A DNA stretch of 64,000 nt, taken from positions 1,364,001 to 1,428,000 of the forward strand of contig NZ_JXYE01000002.1 in the NCBI RefSeq assembly GCF_000967725.1, in the 5' to 3' direction. Positions within the stretch are counted from its first letter, which is position 1; every line of letters starts with the position of its first letter. The position numbers and the translations under genes were made by a program. Source of the DNA: Loktanella sp. S4079. GTDB lineage: Bacteria; Pseudomonadota; Alphaproteobacteria; Rhodobacterales; Rhodobacteraceae. This document shows, piece by piece, positions 8,416-16,950 of this stretch. Below the pieces are notes generated by a model. It made no database searches. It saw nothing but the letters and a program-made list of their open reading frames with translations, and was not told where the DNA came from.

Positions 8416-10185
8416 ATGAAAATGACTACCGAAGAAGCATTCGTCAAAACACTGCAAATGCATGGGATCAAACATGTTTTTGGCATTATCGGGTCTGCCA
8501 TGATGCCGATTTCGGATATCTTCCCGCCCGCGGGCATCACGTTCTGGGACTGCGCGCACGAAGGGTCTGCTGGCATGATGGCTGACGGCTACACCCGTGC
8601 GACAGGTGAAATGTCGATGATGATTGCGCAAAACGGTCCGGGGATCACAAACTTTGTCACAGCCGTAAAGACCGCCTATTGGAACCACACCCCACTTTTG
8701 CTCGTGACACCACAGGCGGCAAATAAAACCATCGGTCAGGGGGGCTTCCAAGAGGTCGAACAGATGAAACTGTTTGAAGACATGGTCGCCTATCAAGAAG
8801 AGGTCCGCGATCCTTCTCGTGTGGCTGAGGTGTTGAACCGTGTGATCATGAAAGCCAAACGCGCCAGCGCCCCTGCGCAGATCAACATTCCGCGCGACAT
8901 GTGGACCCAAGTCATTGATATCGAACTGCCCATGATCGTCGACTTTGAACGCCCGGCAGGTGGTGACAACGCGATTGCGGACGCGGCAAAGCTGCTATCC
9001 GAGGCCAAGTTCCCCGTGATCTTAAATGGCGCGGGTGTTGTCCTGTCTGAGGGCGGCATTGATGCATCAATCGCCTTGGCCGAACGGCTCGATGCGCCTG
9101 TTTGCGTGGGCTACCAGCACAATGACGCCTTCCCCGGTGCGCACCCGCTCTTTGCCGGGCCTTTGGGGTATAACGGGTCCAAAGCGGGGATGGAATTGAT
9201 CGCCAAGGCCGATGTTGTTCTGGCGCTTGGCACCCGGTTGAACCCGTTTTCCACCCTACCCGGCTATGGCATCGATTACTGGCCAGAGAATGCCAAGGTC
9301 ATTCAGGTCGACATCAACCCTGACCGCATTGGCCTGACGAAAAAGGTCAGCGTCGGGATCATTGCAGATGCAGCCAAGGCCGCCAGCGGGATATTGGCGC
9401 AACTATCCGACACTGCGGGCGACGCAGGGCGCGACGACCGCAAATCCTTGATCGCCAAAACGAAATCGTCATGGGCCCAAGAGCTGACCAGCATGGATCA
9501 CGAAGACGATGATCCCGGCACAACATGGAACGAACGTGCGCGCGCCGCCCGCCCCGATTGGATGAGCCCCCGTATGGCGTGGCGCGCAATCCAAGCCGCG
9601 ATGCCCGAAAACGCGATTATCAGTTCTGACATTGGTAATAATTGTGCGATCGGCAACGCCTACCCGTCCTTCCCCACCGGGCGTAAATATCTTGCCCCCG
9701 GATTGTTTGGCCCCTGTGGTTATGGGCTGCCATCAATTGTTGGGGCAAAAATCGGCTGCCCGAATGTTCCCGTCATTGGCTTTGCGGGCGACGGGGCATT
9801 TGGCATCTCTGTGACCGAACTCACCGCGATTGGCCGCGATGAATGGCCTGCAATTACGCAGATTGTTTTCCGTAACTACCAATGGGGTGCGGAAAAGCGC
9901 AATTCCACCCTGTGGTTCGATGATAACTTTGTCGGGACCGAACTGGATATGAAAGTATCCTATGCGGGGATTGCACAGGCCTGCGGGCTAAAAGGCGTTC
10001 AAGCCAAAACGATGGACGAACTAACCACCTTATTGAAACAGGCAATCACCGATCAGATGGAAAACAACGAAACCACCCTGATCGAAGTCATCCTAAACCA
10101 AGAGCTAGGTGAACCATTCCGTCGCGATGCCATGAAAAAACCTGTGCGTGTGGCGGGTGTCGTCAGCGACGATATGGCTGACTAA
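8416..10185 (+). CDS. xsc: Sulfoacetaldehyde acetyltransferase
   Basis: Thiamine-diphosphate enzyme that splits sulfoacetaldehyde with phosphate into acetyl phosphate and sulfite. Its 589 aa match the Xsc family. The N-terminal pyrimidine-binding domain includes the HEGSAGMMADGYTR motif, and the C-terminal ThDP site starts at GDG (458-460) in GFAGDGAFGIS with a downstream RNYQWGAEKRNS. AAGGA lies 8 nt before the ATG. tauE begins at the base after its stop, so sulfite production is coupled to export. The family resembles acetolactate synthase, but this length, motif set and context are specific to Xsc. Confidence 0.95.
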   Translation: MKMTTEEAFVKTLQMHGIKHVFGIIGSAMMPISDIFPPAGITFWDCAHEGSAGMMADGYTRATGEMSMMIAQNGPGITNFVTAVKTAYWNHTPLLLVTPQAANKTIGQGGFQEVEQMKLFEDMVAYQEEVRDPSRVAEVLNRVIMKAKRASAPAQINIPRDMWTQVIDIELPMIVDFERPAGGDNAIADAAKLLSEAKFPVILNGAGVVLSEGGIDASIALAERLDAPVCVGYQHNDAFPGAHPLFAGPLGYNGSKAGMELIAKADVVLALGTRLNPFSTLPGYGIDYWPENAKVIQVDINPDRIGLTKKVSVGIIADAAKAASGILAQLSDTAGDAGRDDRKSLIAKTKSSWAQELTSMDHEDDDPGTTWNERARAARPDWMSPRMAWRAIQAAMPENAIISSDIGNNCAIGNAYPSFPTGRKYLAPGLFGPCGYGLPSIVGAKIGCPNVPVIGFAGDGAFGISVTELTAIGRDEWPAITQIVFRNYQWGAEKRNSTLWFDDNFVGTELDMKVSYAGIAQACGLKGVQAKTMDELTTLLKQAITDQMENNETTLIEVILNQELGEPFRRDAMKKPVRVAGVVSDDMAD

Positions 10186-10929
10186 GTGCCATTTGATTTG
10201 TCGCCCGCCACGGCTGCGATGCTGGCCGTGGCCCTCTTGGGGGCTGCCTATGTGCGCGGATATTCCGGCTTTGGTTTCTCGGCCATATTCATTGCGTCAG
10301 CATCGCTGGTGACAAACCCATTGCCATTGATCCCCGTGGTCTTTGCTTGCGAAATGATGATGACCGGGTTTCAGGCGCGCGGGATACGCGGCAATGTTGA
10401 TTGGGCGCGGGCGGTTGCTCTCTTGATTGGGGCGGCGATCACCCTGCCGTTTGCGGTGCGCTTTGTTCTTTCGATCGGGGACGACGCAATCAGGCTCGCC
10501 ATCTCTGGGATCATCTTGGTTCTATCGCTTGTCTTGCTATCGGGTGTCACCCTGCAACGCACCATTGGGCGCAATGGGCACGGGATGGTCGGCGCGCTGG
10601 CTGGCATTTGTAACAGCGCGGGTGTCGGCGGGCTGCCTGTCGCTGCTTTTCTATCAGCACAGCCAATCCCCGCCGTCCGGTTCCGCGCGACGATGATCGT
10701 GTTCTTAACCGGGCTTGACCTGATGACCCTGCCGTTGATGTGGCATGGAGGGCTGGTAACACCTGACACGGGCATCGCTGCAATCTGTGCATTTCCCCTT
10801 CTCGGCCTTGGTATATGGTTTGGCGGGCGGCAGTTCTTGGCCACTTCACCGGTAACCTTTCGTCGTTTTGCGGTTTTTCTCTTGCTGATCTTGTCAGGTC
10901 TTGGCCTATTACGCCCATTACTGACCTGA
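10186..10929 (+). CDS. tauE: TSUP-family sulfite exporter (TauE/SafE type)
   Basis: Predicted inner-membrane protein of 247 aa with about seven to eight hydrophobic segments and the TSUP (DUF81) pattern, such as AAYVRGYSGFGFSAIF near the N-terminus and GLVMG-like glycine turns. It probably removes sulfite released by Xsc. It starts with GTG immediately after the xsc stop and lacks its own clear ribosome site, pointing to translational coupling. The family also includes exporters of sulfoacetate and other anions, so the substrate is inferred from operon position. Confidence 0.85.
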   Translation: MPFDLSPATAAMLAVALLGAAYVRGYSGFGFSAIFIASASLVTNPLPLIPVVFACEMMMTGFQARGIRGNVDWARAVALLIGAAITLPFAVRFVLSIGDDAIRLAISGIILVLSLVLLSGVTLQRTIGRNGHGMVGALAGICNSAGVGGLPVAAFLSAQPIPAVRFRATMIVFLTGLDLMTLPLMWHGGLVTPDTGIAAICAFPLLGLGIWFGGRQFLATSPVTFRRFAVFLLLILSGLGLLRPLLT

Positions 10930-10942
10930 AAGGCCACGCTAA

Positions 10943-11878
10943 ATGACACTCCCCTTCCCGTTCTTGTCGCAAGAAACTGCACCCTGCCCGGCTGGACTGC
11001 TGGCCAAAGCACAAAGCCTGCCAACACCAAAGGTTGCCCTGGTGAATGCAGGGGCAGTCAATCCGCTGCAAGGCATGCGCGAAGCGGTCGAGCTAGGCTT
11101 AGCCGAACCGATCTTGATCGGCGATTCAGACAAGATCCGCGAAACCGCCCGTCAGATTGACTGGGACATCAGCCCATATCGCATTGAACACGCGCCCCAT
11201 GCGCAGGCGTCGACGCGCGCTGCCGAACTTGCGCGGGCGGGCGAAGCAGACAGCATTATGAAAGGTCAGGTCCACACCTCGACATTTCTCAAAGGGTTGC
11301 TCCCCTCTGCCGCAGGGCTGCGCGAAAAAGGCACAAGATGCGGCCATGTCTTTCATATTACCCGTCCCGGGTCCGAACGCCCGCTCTTGCTGACAGACGC
11401 AGCATTGAACGTGAACCCGTCAGTAGAAACGCGCAAAGCATGCCTCAGCCACGCCGTGCGATTGGCGGAAATCTTGGGCGACACGTCGGTCAAGGCCGGC
11501 ATCCTTGCCCCGACAGAAGACCTGATCCCCTCAATCCCGAACACAACTGAAGCCGACGAAATCGCGACATGGGCAAAAGACGCCCTTCCAAATGCTACAG
11601 TCCAAGGTCCGATGGCGCTCGATCTGATTTTAAGCGCCGAGGCAGCAAAAGCGAAAAACTATGCATCTGCTGTGTCCGGCGATGCAGACATTATGCTCAC
11701 CCCCAACATCACCTCGGGCAACGCACTATTCAAAATGATGGTGCTTGGCATGGGGTGCTGCGCTGGCGGGCTGGTTATGGGGCTCAAGGTTCCTGTTCTT
11801 TTGACATCACGCAGCCAACAGGCCCCCGCGCGGATTTGCTCGGCGGCGCTCGGCGTGATTGTGGCGGCTGCACAATGA
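10943..11878 (+). CDS. pta: Phosphate acetyltransferase
   Basis: Converts acetyl phosphate from Xsc into acetyl-CoA. The protein has 311 aa, the length of the single-domain Pta of taurine clusters rather than the 700-aa enterobacterial form. Conserved stretches include IMKGQVHTSTFLKG near the substrate site and DIMLTPNITSGNALFKM in the C-terminal half. AAAGG precedes the ATG at 10943. Its TGA stop overlaps the ackA start (ATGA). Together with xsc it delivers the carbon of taurine to central metabolism. Confidence 0.92.
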   Translation: MTLPFPFLSQETAPCPAGLLAKAQSLPTPKVALVNAGAVNPLQGMREAVELGLAEPILIGDSDKIRETARQIDWDISPYRIEHAPHAQASTRAAELARAGEADSIMKGQVHTSTFLKGLLPSAAGLREKGTRCGHVFHITRPGSERPLLLTDAALNVNPSVETRKACLSHAVRLAEILGDTSVKAGILAPTEDLIPSIPNTTEADEIATWAKDALPNATVQGPMALDLILSAEAAKAKNYASAVSGDADIMLTPNITSGNALFKMMVLGMGCCAGGLVMGLKVPVLLTSRSQQAPARICSAALGVIVAAAQ

Positions 11879-12942
11879 TCCTCGTCGTTAATGCTGGGTC
11901 CTCATCGCTTAAGGTCAGTCTGTTTACAACCGATCTGACCCAAATCGCCGATGGCGCGGTTAGCAATATTGGTGGGGCCAGTATCCTGACGCTCAATGAT
12001 CAAAGCGCGGACATTACGGCCAAGGATCATGCCAGCGCGCTGCAACAGATGCTCGGGGCACTTGATCAGGCAGGGCATAAAACCACAGATATTTCCGCCG
12101 TTGCACATCGCGTGGTTCACGGTGGCGCATATTTTTCAGAACCCGCCCGCGTCACGCCAGAGGTGATCGAAGCGATCCGCGCCTGTATTCCGCTTGCACC
12201 CCTGCACAACCCGGTAAACTTGCTTGGCATCGAAGCAATCAACGCACTGCGCCCTGACATGCCGCAATTCGTCAGCTTTGATACGGCGTTTCATGCGACA
12301 AACCCCGATATCGCAAAGCGCTACGCCATCCCGGATCAGCAATACGCTCAAGGCATCCAGCGATACGGCTTTCACGGATCGTCCTACGCCAACATGGTCA
12401 GCGAATTCGGCGATGCCTTACCCGACCGCCTGCTCGCGCTGCACTTGGGCAATGGTGCCAGCCTCTGCGCAATCAGATACGGCCAATCCGTCGCCAGTTC
12501 TATGGGCTATTCGCCAATGTCTGGCCTTGTGATGGGCACCCGATGCGGCGAAATCGATGGCGCGGCTGTTCTTCGGATCGCCCACGATCTGGGCCTAAGC
12601 GAAGCGGATCACCTGTTGAACAAACAAAGCGGGCTGAAAGGCCTTGCAGGCGACAACAACATGAAGAACCTGCTCGCGCGCTCAGACGCAAACGCGCGCT
12701 TTGCCGTCGACCATTTTTGTTATTGGGCCGCGCGCGAGGCAGGTTCAGCAATTGTCGCTATGGGCGGGGTGGACGCCATCGCCTTTACCGGCGGCATCGG
12801 TGAAAACGCAGCACCCATTCGGGACAAAATCCTAGACCACCTCGCATTCCTCGGATCTGTGGATGTTCACATCATCCCTGCCGACGAAGAAAGACAAATC
12901 GCACGCGATGCGATACGTATTCAATCCGATTCCACGTCTTAA
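11875..12942 (+). CDS. ackA: Acetate kinase
   Basis: Interconverts acetyl phosphate plus ADP with acetate plus ATP. The chosen start gives the canonical N-terminus MILVVNAGSSSLK and overlaps the pta stop by ATGA; the reading frame stays open further upstream but only across pta. Family signatures are HRVVHGG, FDTAFHAT, RYGFHGSS, LGNGASL and FTGGIGENA. At 355 aa it is shorter than the usual ~400, with no sign of a broken frame. Its place after pta suggests that acetyl phosphate from Xsc can also be used for substrate-level ATP. Confidence 0.92.
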   Translation: MILVVNAGSSSLKVSLFTTDLTQIADGAVSNIGGASILTLNDQSADITAKDHASALQQMLGALDQAGHKTTDISAVAHRVVHGGAYFSEPARVTPEVIEAIRACIPLAPLHNPVNLLGIEAINALRPDMPQFVSFDTAFHATNPDIAKRYAIPDQQYAQGIQRYGFHGSSYANMVSEFGDALPDRLLALHLGNGASLCAIRYGQSVASSMGYSPMSGLVMGTRCGEIDGAAVLRIAHDLGLSEADHLLNKQSGLKGLAGDNNMKNLLARSDANARFAVDHFCYWAAREAGSAIVAMGGVDAIAFTGGIGENAAPIRDKILDHLAFLGSVDVHIIPADEERQIARDAIRIQSDSTS

Positions 12943-13041
12943 TCCGAATGCGGACTTTAAATTACTTGCGCACTGCCTTAGCACTTGATCGATACCGCTA
13001 ACACTGCTGCCCCAGCACGACCTACCGCAAAAGGAAACCAA

Positions 13042-13647
13042 ATGAGCCGCCCATTAATCGCTATCCTGCGCGGGATTACACCTGATCAGGCCGCCCTCGC
13101 GGCAGAGGTGCTCATTGATGCGGGGGTCACGAAAATCGAGGTCCCGCTCAATTCCCCCGATCCCTTTGACAGTATAAAGGCGATGACAACCGCCTTTGGG
13201 CAGGACGCGCTGATCGGGGCTGGCACCGTTTTGTCGCCCGATGATGCAGGCCGCGTGGCGCAAGTTGGGGGTCAACTTGTCGTTTCGCCCAATTGTGACC
13301 AGCGGGTTATCGTCGCCACAAAAATCGCCGGAATGCAAAGCTGGCCGGGCGTCATGACACCCACCGAAGGCTTTGCTGCACTCAAGGCTGGCGCCGATGG
13401 GCTTAAGATTTTCCCCGCATCCATCGTCGGCCCTGCTGGGATCAAGGCGTTTCGCGCGGTTCTGCCCCAAACTACGCTGCTCTATGCCGTCGGCGGCGCG
13501 GGTCCCGAAAACTTCAAAGAATGGCTCGACGCCACTGCCGATGGTTTTGGCATTGGCAGTGCGCTCTATCAGCCAGGAATGACAATCGCAGACCTACGTG
13601 CCTGCGCGCAGCACATCGTTTCAGCATTTGACGAGGCATCATCATGA
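13042..13647 (+). CDS. dgoA: 2-dehydro-3-deoxy-6-phosphogalactonate aldolase
   Basis: KDPG/KDPGal aldolase family, 201 aa. It cleaves a 2-keto-3-deoxy-6-phospho sugar acid to pyruvate and glyceraldehyde 3-phosphate. The Schiff-base lysine is K122 in DGLKIFPAS, and the base Glu is E33 in KIEVPLN. The start at 13042 follows AAGGAAACCAA; the open frame further upstream lacks family similarity. It overlaps the SMP-30 gene by ATGA. KDPGal rather than KDPG is suggested by the short form and the epimerase/lactonase neighbours, and is less certain than the family. Confidence 0.85.
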   Translation: MSRPLIAILRGITPDQAALAAEVLIDAGVTKIEVPLNSPDPFDSIKAMTTAFGQDALIGAGTVLSPDDAGRVAQVGGQLVVSPNCDQRVIVATKIAGMQSWPGVMTPTEGFAALKAGADGLKIFPASIVGPAGIKAFRAVLPQTTLLYAVGGAGPENFKEWLDATADGFGIGSALYQPGMTIADLRACAQHIVSAFDEASS

Positions 13648-14468
13648 TTTTTGACAACACCGCATGCCAATTAGGCGAAGGTCCACTCTGGCACCCCACA
13701 CGCAACCAATTGTTCTGGTTCGACATCTTGAACCACAGGCTCCACACAAAAGGCCAAGAATGGAAATTTGACACCTATGTCAGCGCCGCAGGTTGGGTGG
13801 ATACGGATACGCTGATGATCGCTTCAGCCAAATCCTTGCTAAAATTCGACATCAAGACGGGCGAACGCACCGAAATTTGCCCGCTCGAGGCGGATAACCC
13901 CGTCACACGTTCCAATGACGGGCGCGCCGATCCGCAAGGTGGTTTCTGGATCGGCACCATGGGCATCGAAGCCCAAGAGAACGCTGGTGCGATCTACCGC
14001 TACTATAAAGGCGAGCTCCGCCAGCTCTTTGCGCCGATCACGATCTCAAATGCCATCTGCTTCGCCCCCGACGGTAAGACCGCTTACTTTACGGACACAC
14101 CGACCCAAAAGATCATGCAGGTCCAACTCGACCAAGACGGCTGGCCAGCCAGCGAACCGACGCTTTACCTTGACCTCTCGGGAACCGAGGATCGACCAGA
14201 TGGGTCCGTAATTGATCACGACGGCAACATGTGGAACGCACAGTGGGGTCGCGGCCGCGTCGCGGGCTATGCACCTGACGGCACATTTATCAAAGCATTT
14301 GATTTCCCTGCACCACAGACCACCTGCCCATCCTTTGGTGGTGACAACCTGACAACTTTGTTCTGCACTTCCGCGGCAACGGGTCTGCCCACCAGCGAAA
14401 GTAATGGGCGCACCTTCTGCGTTGAGACAGACATCAAAGGGCAACGCGAACATCAGGTACAGCTCTAA
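13644..14468 (+). CDS. SMP-30/gluconolactonase family lactonase
   Basis: Six-bladed beta-propeller lactonase, 274 aa, that hydrolyses an aldonolactone to the sugar acid. Family metal ligands are visible: E12 in QLGEGPLW, the Asn-Asp of RSNDGRADPQGGFWIGT, and an Asp in GSVIDHDGNMW. The start overlaps the aldolase stop by ATGA. Next to a KDPGal aldolase and an aldose epimerase it probably acts on galactono- or arabinonolactone; the exact sugar cannot be read from the sequence. Confidence 0.82.
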   Translation: MIFDNTACQLGEGPLWHPTRNQLFWFDILNHRLHTKGQEWKFDTYVSAAGWVDTDTLMIASAKSLLKFDIKTGERTEICPLEADNPVTRSNDGRADPQGGFWIGTMGIEAQENAGAIYRYYKGELRQLFAPITISNAICFAPDGKTAYFTDTPTQKIMQVQLDQDGWPASEPTLYLDLSGTEDRPDGSVIDHDGNMWNAQWGRGRVAGYAPDGTFIKAFDFPAPQTTCPSFGGDNLTTLFCTSAATGLPTSESNGRTFCVETDIKGQREHQVQL

Positions 14469-14531
14469 ACCTCGCTTTGTTCAAAATACTCAAATCATCC
14501 GCGCCAGCGGACATAGACCAAGGAATCCAAT

Positions 14532-15494
14532 ATGGCCTTTGGAACAACCGCAAACGGCGACAAAATCGACGAGATTACGATTGCCGATGGCGATCTTAGC
14601 GTCAGTATCTTGACCTTTGGGGCCATCATTCAAGATGTCCGGCTGAGCGGCATTCCCTATTCATTGACGCTTGGATCGTCGAATATCGACGACTACTTTG
14701 GATCGATGGGCTATCACGGTGCGCTCGTCGGCCCGATCGCCAACCGGATCAGCAACGCGCGTGTCCGGTTAGAAGGCATGATGTATGAACTTGAGCGTAA
14801 CGAAAACGGGATAGGCCACCTGCATTCCGGCAGTGACGGTGTTCATAAGCAGCTTTGGACCGTTCAGGATCAAAGCGCAAACAGCGTCACGCTAACCGTT
14901 ACACTGCCGGACGGGGTGAACGGGTTGCCCGGCCACCGCAAAATCACGGCAACCTTCACCGTGACTGCACCCGCATCGCTGACACTCGAAATCACGGGCG
15001 AGACGGATACCAAGACGCTGATGAATTTTGCCAACCATAGCTATTGGAACTTAGACGGCACGCCGGATTGGGATGGTCACAGCTTGCGGATAGCCGCCGA
15101 TCATTACCTGCCGATCAACGATGCCACTGCCCCAACTGGTGAAATCTGCGACGTGAGCGACACCGATATGGATTTCCGCAACATGCGGCTATTGGAAAAG
15201 GCATCTCCCGCACTTGACCATAATTTCTGCCTCTCACACACCCCCGTAGACATACGCGAAGTCCTAACACTGACTGGCGCGAGCGGCGTGGCGATGTCGA
15301 TTGCAACAACAGAACCGGGCATTCAAATCTATGATGGAGGCGGTGCACAACGCCCCGGTTGCTCCACATACGAAGGACTAGCAATCGAACCACAGCGCTG
15401 GCCGGACGCACCAAACCATCGTGGTTTTCCGTCAATCACTGTGTCTCCAGACGCCCCATACCGCCAGACCACACGATGGAGTTTTCGCGCCTAG
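14532..15494 (+). CDS. galM: Aldose 1-epimerase family protein
   Basis: Interconverts alpha and beta anomers of an aldose. Family motifs are VGPIANRISNAR, the catalytic-His region NFANHSYWNLDG and HYLPIN. The length of 320 aa is usual for GalM. AAGGAATCCAAT precedes the ATG at 14532. It is the last of three same-strand sugar genes. Its stop overlaps the stop of the convergent uraH by two bases (TAG against CTA). Confidence 0.85.
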   Translation: MAFGTTANGDKIDEITIADGDLSVSILTFGAIIQDVRLSGIPYSLTLGSSNIDDYFGSMGYHGALVGPIANRISNARVRLEGMMYELERNENGIGHLHSGSDGVHKQLWTVQDQSANSVTLTVTLPDGVNGLPGHRKITATFTVTAPASLTLEITGETDTKTLMNFANHSYWNLDGTPDWDGHSLRIAADHYLPINDATAPTGEICDVSDTDMDFRNMRLLEKASPALDHNFCLSHTPVDIREVLTLTGASGVAMSIATTEPGIQIYDGGGAQRPGCSTYEGLAIEPQRWPDAPNHRGFPSITVSPDAPYRQTTRWSFRA

Positions 15495-15835
15495 CTGCCC
15501 CGATATGTCGAAAAGCTAAAAGGCGAGACTAATAGCGGTACATGATAATGCGAATTGGGATCATTGATTCCAAAGCGAATGGGCACCTCATCCACAAAGC
15601 TGTTTTCTTCGTCCCGTCCGAAATACGCCCCAGCCTGAAAAACGAGCTCATATTGTCCCACGGCAAACGACTCGGCTGGTAAGATCGGGCTATCCGTGCG
15701 GCCATCATCGTTAGTTGTCATCGTCACCAAATGTGCCCGCGTGCCATCGGTGAGCCGAAATAAGTCAACGCGCATCCCCGCTGCGGGCACGCCAGCGGCG
15801 GTGTCTAAAACATGCGTTGTCAGGAAACCTGTCAT
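15491..15835 (-). CDS. uraH: 5-hydroxyisourate hydrolase
   Basis: Transthyretin-related enzyme, 114 aa, that hydrolyses 5-hydroxyisourate in urate breakdown. The start ATG at 15835 gives the family N-terminus MTGFLTTHVLDTAAG with the active-site His. The C-terminus ends in the diagnostic YRGS. An upstream in-frame start at 15868 would add 11 residues without family likeness. No other purine-degradation gene lies next to it in the window. Overlapping convergent stops with galM leave no room for a separate terminator. Confidence 0.92.
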   Translation of the reverse strand: MTGFLTTHVLDTAAGVPAAGMRVDLFRLTDGTRAHLVTMTTNDDGRTDSPILPAESFAVGQYELVFQAGAYFGRDEENSFVDEVPIRFGINDPNSHYHVPLLVSPFSFSTYRGS

Positions 15836-15991
15836 CTTTGATCCTCTTGTGGCCTGCAAATGTTGCAAAAATCAGCGTCGTTTGTCACGCGGATTTACGT
15901 CCCCTTCGTGTGACCAAAAGAAATCCCACAAAACCGCAAAGAATCGGTTTGACACCCTGCCCGCCATTGCTTAATCGGTCCCTCGTGGTTC

Positions 15992-16068
<77 letters not shown>

Positions 16069-16523
16069 CCACTCTCCATTAATTCTATTATGATTAATTC
16101 AATTCACAGTATTGCTGCGCAATTAAATTATAATTTAATCCGATATTCCGAATTACCTATCCGAATGGATAAGAAAATAGACTGTACTAAAGGGTATATA
16201 TGAGTGCGGTGAAAAACATGGCAATAATATCATCATGCGGTTGAATGTGGCTGACTGAAATTGCCACTAGGCCAGAAAGCGAGAACCAAATGTTAGATGT
16301 TTTGCTAGTTGTACTGTTGTGTGTTGGTGTGGTTGCCGGTTCTCCCGCGCCTAAATTCCGCGGAGAGGCCTTCGCCCAGTTGAAACGAAAGTTTTCGTGA
16401 CACTGCGCGAAGGCTGATCGCCCTTAAGTTTAAACGTTCAAAAATACTCACCTTTAAGTTTACCTCCAGAACTCTCCGGACTATACTGAGTACGTAACTC
16501 GTTTATTTGTTCCGGAATCGCAT
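16069..16523. other. Intergenic region after tRNA-Met
   Basis: 455 bp, AT-rich in its first third (runs such as ATTAAATTATAATTTAATC, itself nearly palindromic, at about 16121-16140). Apart from one possible 36-codon reading frame I see no RNA gene, mobile-element end or convincing promoter. Confidence 0.5.
16290..16400 (+). CDS. Possible small hydrophobic protein, 36 aa
   Basis: Short frame from ATG 16290 to TGA 16398-16400. The N-terminus MLDVLLVVLLCVGVVAG is strongly hydrophobic, and a basic tail ends QLKRKFS. A purine-rich stretch (GAAAGCGAGAACCAA) precedes the ATG, but there is no clear GGAG. It could be a one-helix membrane peptide or chance. I do not recognise it. Confidence 0.2.
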   Translation: MLDVLLVVLLCVGVVAGSPAPKFRGEAFAQLKRKFS

Positions 16524-16880
16524 ATGCATTTTGTTTCCCATACTGTGTGTTCTCTTGCGGGATTAATCCTTAGCGCCATTGGTTTCATCGGCCTCAATGA
16601 CATCCCCGCCTCCCCTATAGAATCACTGACAATCCTGCTTGAACCATTAGGTTACGGGCCAACTTTTGACGCATATTATCATCGAGCGCTCATTCTGCTT
16701 GGTATTTGGCTGGTTGCCTACATCTGGACGCGTGCAGCATCCGGGATCGCGCTGATCTTGGTGCTTTTGAAAATCGTTGTGCTCAACGGCTGGGCCTACA
16801 ATGCCATGATTTTTGGATTGGGCCTCATTGTGATGATTCTACTTGCCACCGTGCGAAACTCCGAAAACGTAAACAACTGA
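16524..16880 (+). CDS. Small multi-pass membrane protein, unknown
   Basis: 118 aa with three to four hydrophobic segments: about 8-27, 56-70 and 73-110. Charged residues are few and the tail NSENVNN is polar. ATG at 16524 follows CCGGAATCGCAT. I do not recognise a family. It stands alone between tRNA-Met and the FAD-dependent oxidase gene. The hydrophobic pattern and intact frame make it probably real. Confidence 0.55.
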   Translation: MHFVSHTVCSLAGLILSAIGFIGLNDIPASPIESLTILLEPLGYGPTFDAYYHRALILLGIWLVAYIWTRAASGIALILVLLKIVVLNGWAYNAMIFGLGLIVMILLATVRNSENVNN

Positions 16881-16950
16881 TCGTACTCTGACCTTTTACT
16901 GCCTCACAATTGCGGCTAGCAATGCTGTCGAGGAACCGAGGGAGAGTTTT

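Noticed and set aside
11569..11874. Upstream extension of ackA
   Set aside because: It is a shadow of pta in another frame; MILVVNAGSSS at 11875 is the family start.
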